Positions 1 through 11,300 of a stretch of 64,000 nucleotides of DNA are shown here, piece by piece. Source of the DNA: Nematostella vectensis (lineage: Eukaryota > Cnidaria > Anthozoa > Actiniaria > Edwardsiidae); assembly GCF_932526225.1 (NCBI RefSeq), contig NC_064034.1, positions 21,603,747-21,667,746 of the forward strand, in the 5' to 3' direction. Numbering within the stretch: position 1 is the stretch's first letter; every line of letters begins with the position of its first letter. Under the pieces are notes generated by a model. The model saw only the letters and a list, made by a program, of their open reading frames with translations. It was not told where the DNA came from and did not search any database. Both the position numbers and the translations under genes were made by a program.

Positions 1-396
1 CAGGTTTTGTGTTATTGTCCATGACATGGGACGAGCAGTTTTATGAAGGAGCAGGTTCAGATCAGGGTTGGCTTCTCCTGGACCTTCTGTCCATTAGCAT
101 GCCCCCTTTTTACACTACTTTTGCTCTATATTCATTTGGTGTGCAGTATCTAAATGAAAATGATGAAAATAGAAAAACAAACAGGTTTATGGTAAAAAAA
201 GCACGCCCATAATCTGGGAAGAGCAGGTTTTGTCTCCATAAAAAGGTATCACAAAGGAATCTCTCGATGCGATCTGATTGTACCTTCTGAAAGTTGTGGC
301 ATAATTCATTTTCTTATTTACTGCTTGTTAGAGTCGTAATATGAATATTATTAATACATGGCTAATACAGTGTATATGTCTCATTGTTGATTCTAG
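1..396. other. Intronic sequence of the PLBD1-like gene
   Basis: The stretch before the first visible exon ends in a pyrimidine-rich tract and TTCTAG acceptor at 391-396. I see no convincing exon in it; a 67-codon ORF at 9-212 has no family resemblance. Confidence 0.5.
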
Positions 397-3300
397 GTCT
401 ACAATTTAAGTGGTTATCCTGATTTTGTGGCAAGGCATGGTGTGCAGTTCTCCCATGAACTTGCTCCACGAGCCAAGATATTCCGCAGAGATCAATCAAT
501 GGTAAGAGGAACTTTGAGGAAGTGAATTTGAAACACTACAGCTGTAACCTCAGTGTTACCTGACATTTCTTAGTGTTACCTTATCTTTCACTTAGCCTAC
601 CCTACCTCACCTAGTAGTGTTACCTTACCCTTTACTTAGCCTACCCTACCACACCTAATAGTGTTACCTTACCCATTCACTTAGCTTACCCTACCTCATC
701 TAGTAGTGTTACCTTACCCTTCACTTAGCCTACCCTACCTCACCTAGTAGTGTTACCTTACCGTTTACTTAGCTTACCTTACCTCACCTAGAAGTGTTAC
801 CTTACTCATTCACTTAGCCTACCCTAGCTCATCTAGTAGTGTTACCTTACCCTTCACTTAGCCTACCCTACCTTACCTAGTAGTGTTACCTTACCGTTTA
901 CTTAGCTTACCTTACCTCACCTAATAGTGTTACCTTACCCTTCACTTAGCCTACCCTTCCACACCTAGTAGTGTTACCTTACCCTTCACTTAGCCTACCC
1001 TACCTCACCTAGTAGTGTTACCTTACCGTTTACTTAGCCTACCCTACCTCACCTAGTAGTGTTACCTTACCGTTTACTTAGCTTACCTTACCTCACCTAG
1101 AAGTGTTACCTTACTCATTCACTTAGCCAACCCTACCTCACCTAGTAGTGTTACCTTACCCATTTACTTAGCTTACCTTACCTCATCTAGTAGTGTTACC
1201 TTACCCATTCACTTAGCCTACCCTACCTCACCTAGTAGTGTTACCTTACTTATTCACTTAGCCTACCCTACCTCACCTAGTAGTGTTACCTTACCCATTC
1301 ACTTAGCCTACCTTACCTCTCCTAGTAGTGTTACCTTACCCATTTACTTAGCCTACCCAACCTCACCTAGTAGTGTTACCTTACCCATTCACTTAGCCTA
1401 CCCTACCTCACCTAGTAGTGTTACCTTACTCATTCACTTAGCCTACCTTACCTCACCTAGTAGTGTTACCTTACCCATTCACTTAGCTTACCCTACCTCA
1501 CCTAGTAGTGTTACCTTACCCATTCACTTAGCCTACCCTACCTCACCTAGTAGTGTTACCTTACCCATTCACTTAGCCTACCTTACCTCACCTAGTAGTG
1601 TTACCTTACCCATTCACTTAGCTTACCCTACCTCACCTAGTAGTGTTACCTTACCCATTCACTTAGCTCACCCTACTTCACCTAGTAGTGTTACCTTACT
1701 CATTCACTTAGCCTACCCAACCTCACCTAGTAGTGTTACCTTACCCATTCACTTAGCCTACCCTACCTCACCTAGTAGTGTTACCTTACCGTTTACTTAG
1801 CTTACCTTACCTCACCTAATAGTGTTACCTTACCCTTTACTTAGCTTACCTTACCTCACCTAGTAGTGTTACCTTACTCATTCACTTAGCCAACCCAACC
1901 TCACCTAGTAGTGTTACCTTACCCTTTACTTAGCTTACCTTACCTCACCTAGTAGTGCTACCTTACTCATTCACTTAGCCTACCCTACCTCACCTAGTAG
2001 TGTTACCTTACCCATTCACTTAGCCTACCCTACCTCACCTAGTAGTGCTACCTTACCCATTCACTTAGCCTACCCTACCTCACCTAGTAGTGCTACCTTA
2101 CCCATTCACTTAGCCTACCCTACCTCACCTAGTAGTGTTACCTTACCCATTCACTTAGCTCACCCTACTTCACCTAGTAGTGTTACCTTACCTATTCACT
2201 TAGCCTACCCAACCTCACCTAGTAGTGTTACCTTACCCATTCACTTAGCTCACCCTACTTCACCTAGTAGTGTTACCTTACCTATTCACTTAGCCTACCC
2301 AACCTCACCTAGTAGTGTTACCTTACCCATTCACTTAGCTCACCCTACTTCACCTAGTAGTGTTACCTTACTCATTCACTTAGCTTACCCTACCTCACCA
2401 AGTAATGTTACCTTACTCATTCACTTAGCTTACCCTACCTCACCAAGTAGTGTTACCTTACCCATTCACTTAGCCTACCCTACCTCACCTAGTAGTGTTA
2501 CCTTTACCCATTCACGTAGCCTACCCAACCTCACCTAGTAGTGTTACCTTACCCATTCACTTAGCTCACCCTACTTCACCTAGTAGTGTTACCTTACCTA
2601 TTCACTTAGCCTACCCAACCTCACCTAGTAGTGTTACCTTACTTATTCACTTAGCCTACCCTACCTCACCTAGTAGTGTTACCTTACTCATTCACTCAGC
2701 CTACCCTACCTCACCTAGTAGTGTTACCTTACCCATTCACTTAGCTCACCCTACTTCACCTAGTAGTGTTACCTTACCTATTCACTTAGCCTACCCAACC
2801 TCACCTAGTAGTGTTACCTTACTTATTCACTTAGCCTACCCTACCTCACCTAGTAGTGCTACCTTACTCATTCACTTAGCTCACCCTACCTCACCTAGTA
2901 GTGTTACCTTACCTATTCACTTAGCCTACCCTACCTCACCTAGTAGTGTTACCTTACCTATTCACTTAGCCTACCCTACCTCACCTAGTAGTGTTACCTT
3001 ACCTATTCACTTAGCCTACCCTACCTCACCTAGTAGTGTTACCCTACCTCACCTAGTAGTGTTACCCTACCTCACCTAGTAGTGTTACCTTACCCATTCA
3101 CTTAGCCTACCTTACCTCACCTAGTAGTGTTACCTTACCTATTCACTTAGCCTACCCTACCTCACCTAGTAGTGTTACCCCAGCTCATCTAGTAGTGTTA
3201 CCTTACTCATTCACTTAGCCTACCTTACCTTACCTAGTAGTGTTACCTTACCCATTCACTTAGCCTACCCTATCTCACCTAGAAGTGTTACCTTACCCTT

Positions 3301-5026
3301 TACTTAGCCTACCCTACCTCACCTAGTAGTGTTACGCTCTTTGACGTATCTTTGACATCCCTTACTCTTTCAGGTTCATGATCTGGACAGCATGAAGCAC
3401 ATCATGCGTGTGTTACGCTCTTTGACGTATCTTTGACATCCCTTACTCTTTCAGGTTCATGATCTGGACAGCATGAAGCACATCATGCGTTATAACGACT
3501 TTCAGCACGACCCATACTCCCAGGGAAACCCAATGAATGCCATTTGCTCACGGGGTGATTTGATAGCAGACGGACCTCGAGCTAGTGGCTGCTACGACGG
3601 CAAGGTAGAAAATGATGGAGAACCAGTCACAACAATATCACTGCTTCTATTCTTCTCCGTCTTAGACATCGCAACTAGAGGCTAAAAATGTTCAAACTGG
3701 CGAAGGGTAGAAAACCTTCTTATAACGACCAAATGACAATGCGATTATTTTCATTCGATGCTCACATTAATGGAAAAAGTACAGTATATTTTACTATGTA
3801 ATGGTAGCAGCCTCCTTTTTCCTTCTTATTAGGTGACAGATTTTACTATGGCGCAGTCACTCATTTCCCACGCCATCAATGGACCGACGCACGAGGTATG
3901 CCTCCATTGTTGATCTGCTACGCCTATGGCAGAACTAAAAACTTTGGCTCCCAATATTTTACACCTAAGCAACGGCACACATTGACTCACTACACTCTAC
4001 AAATCAACACAGGCGAGTTCGGCCAAAACCTGAGGGTTCCTTATTACCCTGTGAATACATAGAAGTCGGCTAACATTTTTCTGTCCCCATTATACCCGCA
4101 ACAGAATACTCCAAACTCTCCCTTCCCTCGTGTGTACTCCATTTGATAATGTTATGGAATTCAGTACATGCAATACTCTTGGGGCACGTGTACGTAAGAT
4201 TATGCAAATCCAGCGTATAAATTAAGTGTGTAAGTTGTTTTACAGTGTTGAATAATTATCTAAAAAAACGAAGTAGAACTCTGATTTGTGAGGCGAAAAA
4301 CACAACAGATAAAAAATTTGGAAATCAGAGTTTCATACCCGTATAAACAGGTGACGACTATAAAGAGTTTGCATCTTTTTACTATAATTCTTTTTCGCTT
4401 GTTTCAGCAACAAGTCCCATTTCACTGGAGTCAGTACCAGTTTAAAAACAAACACGAGGGCCAGGTACTTGTTAAATTGTTACTAATAGGATTTCCTAAT
4501 TACTAAATGTGTAGTTTATTGAGGGGGTTTATTGAGGGGGTCGGAGGTATGACCCCCCACCCCTCTGGAATCTCCAATCCCCTGGAAAAAATACAGTAAC
4601 TGTTAAGGAAAAAGGGCATTTTACACCCCCCCTCCCCTCTGAAAATACCTGGGCGTTTGACCCCCCCACCCGCCTGGAATTTCCAATCCCCTCAATGGGG
4701 GGTATGGGTATTTTCTGGAACTACACAATATTGAAAAATGTATGCAGCCAACATAATTTTAAACACTTCTCAACGGGTGGGGATGTACATTCATAATAAG
4801 CAACGATAAAATAACGACAGTGTAAGGGTAAAGTACAGTCCGAAGTTTCCTGTCTGCATTCTCGACCACGCATGACCCAAGGTTGTAAATGTAACAATCC
4901 TACAGGTGAATTTTTAGACGTGTTTACCAAAGCGTGATCTAAACTCCAGAAGCTCTAACACAGTTATTTTTCTTGCAGCCTGACCTCTTCAACTTCGATT
5001 TCGTTGAGATGAAGCCTAAGTTCTGA
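397..5026 (+). CDS. PLBD1: Phospholipase B-like protein, C-terminal five exons (5' part outside window)
   Basis: Five exons read in one frame: 397-501, 3455-3604, 3833-3895, 4408-4464 and 4979-5026 (stop TGA). All junctions are phase 0 with GT and AG borders. The 140 residues include [11 protein letters not shown], the stretch around [23 protein letters not shown] and a C-terminus ending [11 protein letters not shown]. This order matches the C-terminal half of phospholipase B-like proteins (lysosomal Ntn-hydrolase fold); SGCYDGK and NFDF.xMKP are closer to PLBD1 than PLBD2. The self-cleavage Cys and signal peptide lie upstream of the window. Family members are secreted or lysosomal glycoproteins with proposed amidase or phospholipase activity. 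Exon 2 has a duplicated acceptor, and the intron before it holds a large minisatellite. The gene ends tail-to-tail with DDX20. The family call is firm; the paralogue is likely. Confidence 0.88.
583..3330 (+). repeat. 45-bp minisatellite array filling a PLBD1-like intron
   Basis: About 60 head-to-tail units of 45 bp with a core such as TAGTAGTGTTACCTTACCC followed by an ATTCACTTAGCC segment and a CTACCTCACC segment. Variation is mostly single-base (ttaccc/ttactc, cctaccc/ccaaccc). The 45-bp period is 15 codons, so where stops are absent a repeated 15-residue reading frame appears (2495-3079). The array ends about 40 bp before the first copy of the exon's splice acceptor. Confidence 0.95.
3329..3490 (+). 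repeat. Perfect 81-bp tandem duplication spanning a splice acceptor
   Basis: Copy 1 (3329-3409) and copy 2 (3410-3490) are identical. Each holds intron end, CAG acceptor (3371-3373 and 3452-3454) and the first 12 codons of the PLBD1-like exon. Only the second acceptor leads into an open exon; using the first gives an in-frame TGA at 3434-3436. Confidence 0.95.
4549..4694. repeat. C-rich direct repeat in last PLBD1-like intron
   Basis: Two similar C-rich segments, each with a TGACCCCCC start, a TGGAAT centre and a CCAATCCCCT end, lie at about 4549-4584 and 4658-4694. They look like an interspersed-repeat remnant; no protein or RNA is evident. Confidence 0.5.
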
Positions 5027-5223
5027 TCTGGTCATCGTTGTCACGTCTGCATGTCACTTTATTTACATGATACAACAATTGTTTTAAGAAATTGTATTTT
5101 AATAATCAATTTTTTTTTTTCATTTTTCTCACATACGATTTTTAACGAGGTGTCATGTTCTCATATACAATTTTTTTACTAGATGGGAATTTTTGAAGAG
5201 GTATTTTTTTATCGAGATTCACA

Positions 5224-5229
5224 AATAAA
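5224..5229 (+). terminator. Poly(A) signal AATAAA for the PLBD1-like gene
   Basis: AATAAA lies about 200 bp after the TGA stop at 5024-5026 and is the first canonical signal on this strand. Confidence 0.6.
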
Positions 5230-5283
5230 AAGATTTCACATGTTGTATTCTTGGCTTAATCATGTAACGCCAGTTTAGTACAC

Positions 5284-5289
5284 TTTATT
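5284..5289 (-). terminator. Poly(A) signal AATAAA for DDX20
   Basis: TTTATT on the plus strand reads AATAAA on the minus strand, 42 bp beyond the DDX20 stop at 5332-5334. It faces the PLBD1-like signal 60 bp away, so the two 3' ends probably abut or overlap. Confidence 0.55.
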
Positions 5290-5331
5290 TTCAAGTAGTT
5301 TGATAATGAGTCCATTTTCGTTCCAACCATA

Positions 5332-8300
5332 TCAGCCCCAGGTCGGCGCAGTATTTGCAGCAGCGAATTGCTTTATCATCCCAGTAAGTCCCGTATAGGC
5401 CTCCTGCCATGCCTTATTCCATTGTGCCAGCCTCGGGTATTGACCGTCCTTCTGTCCTTGAAATGATTGCTGATGCTGACCCATACACTGACACTTGCAT
5501 GCTGGACCACCTGGATAATGCGGACAGGCGAAGGGCGTGTAACCCATACTCTTACACTCGCATGCTGGACCACCTTGATAATGCGGACAGGGAAAGGGCG
5601 TGTAACCCATACACTGACACTCGCATGTTGGACCACCTTGATAATGCGGACAGGGAAAGGGCGTGTAATGACTGGGATGAAATAACCATGGAGTACCATA
5701 AGGCTGGCTGCCGTGGAAATTCGCTGCAATATTAAATCTTTGTTCGTCTATAAATAGCCTATAATTGAGTTGATCTCTTGAGCCATGGTTATTTTCTTGG
5801 AAACCATAGCCTCGGTAACCATTTTGATATTGTTTTCCATGATTTGGGGGACCATAGCTGTGTGATCTATTGTTATTAGTACGTTGGTCTATTGATTCCC
5901 CACAATTACCTGGTTTGCTAAAAGGTTGGCTTCCAAAACCTGGGAAACCAGCACCGTCGCAACCATCATGATACTGATTTCCACACCTCGGGGTTACCGG
6001 TGGGAGGCCATACCCAGGTGACCTATCCCTTTGAATAACATCTTCAAGGACTCCACTGCACTGAAGAGAAGTGTTGCGCTTTTCCTGGTACGTATCGAAA
6101 TGAGTATTACTGGTTTGTTCAGTCTCACAAAAGCTAGAAACCGATAGAACATTAGCTTGTCTCTTGCCAAAACTTGTCTTGTGATCTTGTTTATGTGTAT
6201 GTTTACTTCCTTGTAAACACGTATCATCCAATAAACCACCATCTTCGATCCTGCAGTACTCACGGATTGGCTGATTGGCCGATGCTTTCGAAAGGCCATA
6301 GTCATTGCCGCCATTGCACTGAGGCTTCCAATTGACATTGTTATTTGTATTCAGTAAGTCAGTTTTACATGTCTCACTAGTATATAAGCTATCACCATCA
6401 CTAGTATCGGAGATAACATCATCAGTGCCAACCGATAGCGAATGCTCACTAGACTCGGAATCGGACGACATCAAACACGAACCTGTATGGTTTTTCTGTA
6501 GTGCGGTATCTGCAACTGGTAAATTCTCAGCACTGCTCGCTAGCTGCAAATACTCTTCGAAGTCTTTTTCGAATTCGTCAACAGAAGGTAAAGTATGATG
6601 GGTTCTCGTGCTCTCGTGGTGATCAGGGCACACTCTGGGCTTCTCTGAAGACGTGCCTCGTCTAAGGGGAGAGCAGCCTTTGAAAGTCGTTGGAACTGCG
6701 TTATATTGCTCGGTGTTTACCTCCGACGGCGAGACCATGGCTTGAGCTTCTTTAGACGTAAAGGCAGTACCAGAAGTAGTGTGTCCGATCTCATCTGAAG
6801 TCTGTAAAGTCAGCAAAGTTCCATGTACCATAGCTTGTTTTATATTTACCGATTCCATTTCATTTACCATCGCCAAATATTCTTCGTATGTATCTTCTGA
6901 AGGCAAGTTCGTAGCTTCTTTTGACGGAGGGGAGAGTATAGTGTCGCTGCTCTTAATGGAAGAGCCTTGTATTCTGTTTTTCAAAGGCAAATTGAAAACT
7001 AAAGGCTTCAAAACCGGGCTCATTTTACGATTTGCACTGTTTGGTACATCGACTGAAGCTAAAGTACTTTCTTCAGACGATGTTGCCTCTTGTACCTCGG
7101 GCGATTTCTCGAGTCTTGATGCCTTTCCTGTTAACACATCAGGAGGTTCAAAGCCCCTACTGTGGTTTGAATTGACCTTCATTATACTGATCTCGACAGT
7201 GTCACGATTATTCTGCCCTTCACTTGTCCGTTTACACTGCAGCAGCGTGTCCGGGATGTGCGCTATCAGACAAGAGACAAGATTACAATCACCCCCGCTA
7301 CAAGCCCTAAGGAACATATTTTAGGAGGAGGAAAGAGTTGCAGTCCGACTTTACCATAAGTGTAGTAACTCACTCGTACACTAGGAACACAACCAAGACA
7401 GGCTTAAAATGGCTTTGTAATGAAGATCTTTTAACAATACACAACATAAACCATATAATGAAATCTTCTAACAAGACACAATATAAACCATACAATGAAG
7501 ATCTTTAAACAAGACGCAATATAAACAATACAATGAAGATTTTATAACAAGACGCAATATAAACCATACACTGAAGACCTTCTAACAAGACGCAACATAA
7601 ACCGTACATTGAAGAGCTAACAAGACGCAATATAAACCATACAATGAAGATCTTCTAACAAGACGCAATATAAACCATACACTGAAGACCTTCTAACAAG
7701 ACGCAGCATAAACCGTACATTGAAGATCTAACAGGACACAATATCAACCATATAATGAAGACCTTCTAACAAGACGCAACATAAACCATACATTGAAGAT
7801 CTTTTAACAATACGCAACATAAACCATATAATGAAATCTTCTAACAAGACACAATATAAATCATACAATGAAATCTTCTAACAAGACACAATATAAACCA
7901 TACAATGAAGATCTTTTAACAAGACGCAACATATACCATACAATGGAGATCTAACAGAACACAATATGAACCATATAATAAAAATCTATTAAAAATCTGC
8001 AACATAAACCATACAGTGGTGATCTTCTAACAAGACGAAATATAAACCACACAAAGAAGACCTTCTAAAGACGAAGCATGGCTGTTTGGCACATCATGGT
8101 TGGATAAATTCAGCAGTTTTTTTCAAAATTCTTACCTGGCAGTAGTTCCATCTTAACATCTATGCTGCGCTCAATGTCACGCAGTTCCCTTTCTTCCTTG
8201 CCATTGGCGACATATGTTACTGCCATTCCTTCAGTACCTTAAACATAACACTAAGCGTGAATGGAGAACATTCTGACAACCATGCCAGAAATAAGATGGG

Positions 8301-11300
8301 AGCAAAAGCCACCGAATGCTGGTAGTGAAAGTGGAATGCATATGGTAATGTAGGCTATTGAAAATCAAATATTTCATGATATGTGACTGCCATCAAAAAT
8401 GGAGAGCTACTTCCAGAAATTAATAAAAAAACAAAAAAACAGCTGCGCGCGCACGCTAGCATGGTCACCTTAACAGCTTTGTGAAGGATTAACTCCTACT
8501 GATGAAGTTCGTGATAGTCAAAGCAATGTCTGTGCATGATAATTGACCAAATATATATTATATTTTTTAATTTTGTGTTGAAGGTCACGTTAGCTCTCTT
8601 CGCAATATTTTTGCAGAGTTGGACAAAAATAACATTTGCCAAAATGTAGATGGCTTTATTTCTTTTTATTCAGAATCAGATCCTTTTCATAGAAGCCTAA
8701 GAATATTTCCACTGCTATTAAAACAAGCAGCTGTTTAGGCTGCCTTCCAAAAATACGGGTTCTTCATCACGAGCCTTACACAAGGGATACACACCAAACC
8801 TTCCAGCTCTGCCAATCCTATGCAGGTACGTCTCCCCGTTGTGAGGTACGTCCATGTTGACAACCAAGTTAACATTCTCTGCATCAATGCCACGTGCTGT
8901 CTACAAAATCGGACGAAATAAATACATATTTAGTATGGGAAGCAAATCACCCTACATGTGGAGGGGTGCACCAGTCAAAGGCTGACTAAGGCACACCACT
9001 CTCACATACTGCTCACGTCTGACCATAGAACACAGCTTAGGGTTAAAATTGTTGGTTTTGTGGAGGAAGGAATACATGAGAAAAAAACCCTCGTAGCAAA
9101 GGCTGGGAATCGAACCCGGAACTCGGTGATAAGCACAGGCACTTCAAAGCAACATTCTGTCAACTGGACCTCTGACCCTGACTATCCCTCGCAAGATTCG
9201 TAATAATGTGGTGCTTTCTTCTTACCAAGTCTGTAGAGATGAGAATACGGCAGTGAAAGCTCTTAAGCTTTTCCATGGCTTCTAGCCGCTTGGCCTGTGT
9301 CTGACTCCCTGCAGTACAACAAGAAACAGCATTCAACGAAAACCGGTGGAAATCTGGTGTACTTGGCCGATCTGAATAACAACATAAAATCAACAGATAA
9401 CATTCGCCAGCTATCAATGGACCATTTTATCACTAACACGATACAATGACGTTTCTAGCGTAGATGACTAACCAGCTATAAATGTTGAAGGCCATCCCTT
9501 GCGACAAAGAGTATCAGATAAACTCTTGGCTCTGTAAAAGAAAGACACTTTTCTCATCTAATAATAATCAATGTTAAAATTTGAAGTTTACTGCTTAATC
9601 TCAGTAAAACCGCAAGAAACAGAAATATGTGTGGGGTATTATATTTCCACCTTATTGATCACAATAGAGAATTTTGGCACAAATATGATAAGACATGTTA
9701 ACATTTGACTGTTTGAACCCTCGCATCTGATTGATGGGAGTCAACATTCAATAAAAATGTTCCTGTTCAAGGTTTGACTGATTACCTACCTTATTTGATA
9801 GTTGGAAAATACTAGACATTGATTAAAGTTGACTGAAGATAACAACTTGATCAGCCCATCGACCTAAAAGGGAGCAGGCACTTTTACTACGTTTTGTATA
9901 CAAAGCTATTGGGATTTTTAACCTACTTACCTTTTCTTGGAATGTCTTGTGTGGCAAAGGATGGAACCGCACCAGAGAGTAAAACTGCTTAATACCTGAA
10001 CAATAGAAACTACATATATAGTTTCACTCATTAAAATATATATAGTACAGCAAGAGACCATGAGATAAGAGAACGAATCCCCGTGGCCAATGATAACGTC
10101 TAAGAAAGCTATTTTTAGATTGCGCGAGCTCGTCAATCATAGCATCCATACATGGTTCGTCGCGCCATATTTGGTTATGGGCACCACGAGCTAGTACAAT
10201 TTCACAGCAAATGTTTTCCCTCTGCACTTCTTTACTTCGTTCGCTACCTGTTTTTATCCTTTTAGCTTCTCTTCAAGGCTCATGATCACAATGCTACTCA
10301 TGGGGTGGTGTCCTGTTATCTGTTAAGTTATCTAATGATTATTGATTTATAACATTTTTAGATGAATGAACTTCAATTTTTCACGCAAATGTTCAGAAAT
10401 CATGTCACTCAAGAAACCCTTGTCACTGGAATAAGATCTACTTCATTATAAAGACTTGAAATCTTTTATTTGTAATATCGGTGTGAATATAATGGTATTA
10501 AGTTCTGGATGTATCTTTTTCATTAAAAGGGAATTGGAAGAAAATTGTGTTTTGTAAACACAGATTTACGATTGATTGTTGTGTTATAAGTAATTTGCGA
10601 ATGAGCAGTGAAAACGTTTACTGGGAAAGTTGATCACAGAGCCTAAAATCTCAGAGCAAGTAACGGGATGTAAATGTTTACATTCGCTTGATGTGAAATA
10701 TGAGCAGCACACAAACATGTGCATATGAATAATGCACTAGAACCATCATATCAACAATTGCTAGACAAAGTATTTCATACCTTGTAAGGAAGGATCTGCA
10801 GCATTTAGCCTGACAAATGTCGGCTCTGTCATATATTTCTTGAGGTGATTAGCCAGAACCTCAGGGTACGTCGCTGAGAATGCCATCATCTGTTTGTTCT
10901 CCGGTAAAGCAGAGAAGATCCAGCTGAGAAAGAAGACAGTGTTACTTGTCAAGGAACGTATTGCATCAGTAAACATCCTTTGGAAATAAAATAGACGTCC
11001 ACAAAATGTTCAGGGTGTGTATTCCACGCATTTTGTTATTAAATCAAGAGTCACAAGAAAGCAAGCATCATTTGGAAATGAAACAGAAAGGCTAAAGTCA
11101 ACATCAACATAAAAAAGTAGAACAAGAAACTACAAATTACATTAGGACTGCATATTTTTTAGATAAATTGTTCACATAAAAGGGGCAGGGGGATTATATT
11201 CCTGAACCTCACTGATTAACTATTGACTGCTATATGTTCAGTATATCACACTGCACATCAGATAAAAACTTCATCAGTGCCATTAATGTTACACTCACTT

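Noticed and set aside
2495-3079. 194-codon ORF with repeating 15-residue unit
   Set aside because: Lies wholly inside the PLBD1-like intron minisatellite; the frame is a by-product of the 45-bp period.
5409-5735. Plus-strand ORFs with repeated [11 protein letters not shown]-like units
   Set aside because: Antisense shadows of the DDX20 Cys-rich tail repeats.
9090-9180. Possible tRNA gene (box B-like GGTTCGATTCC on minus)
   Set aside because: No acceptor stem or anticodon arm pairing is visible; the body extends into non-tRNA sequence, fitting a SINE in a DDX20 intron.
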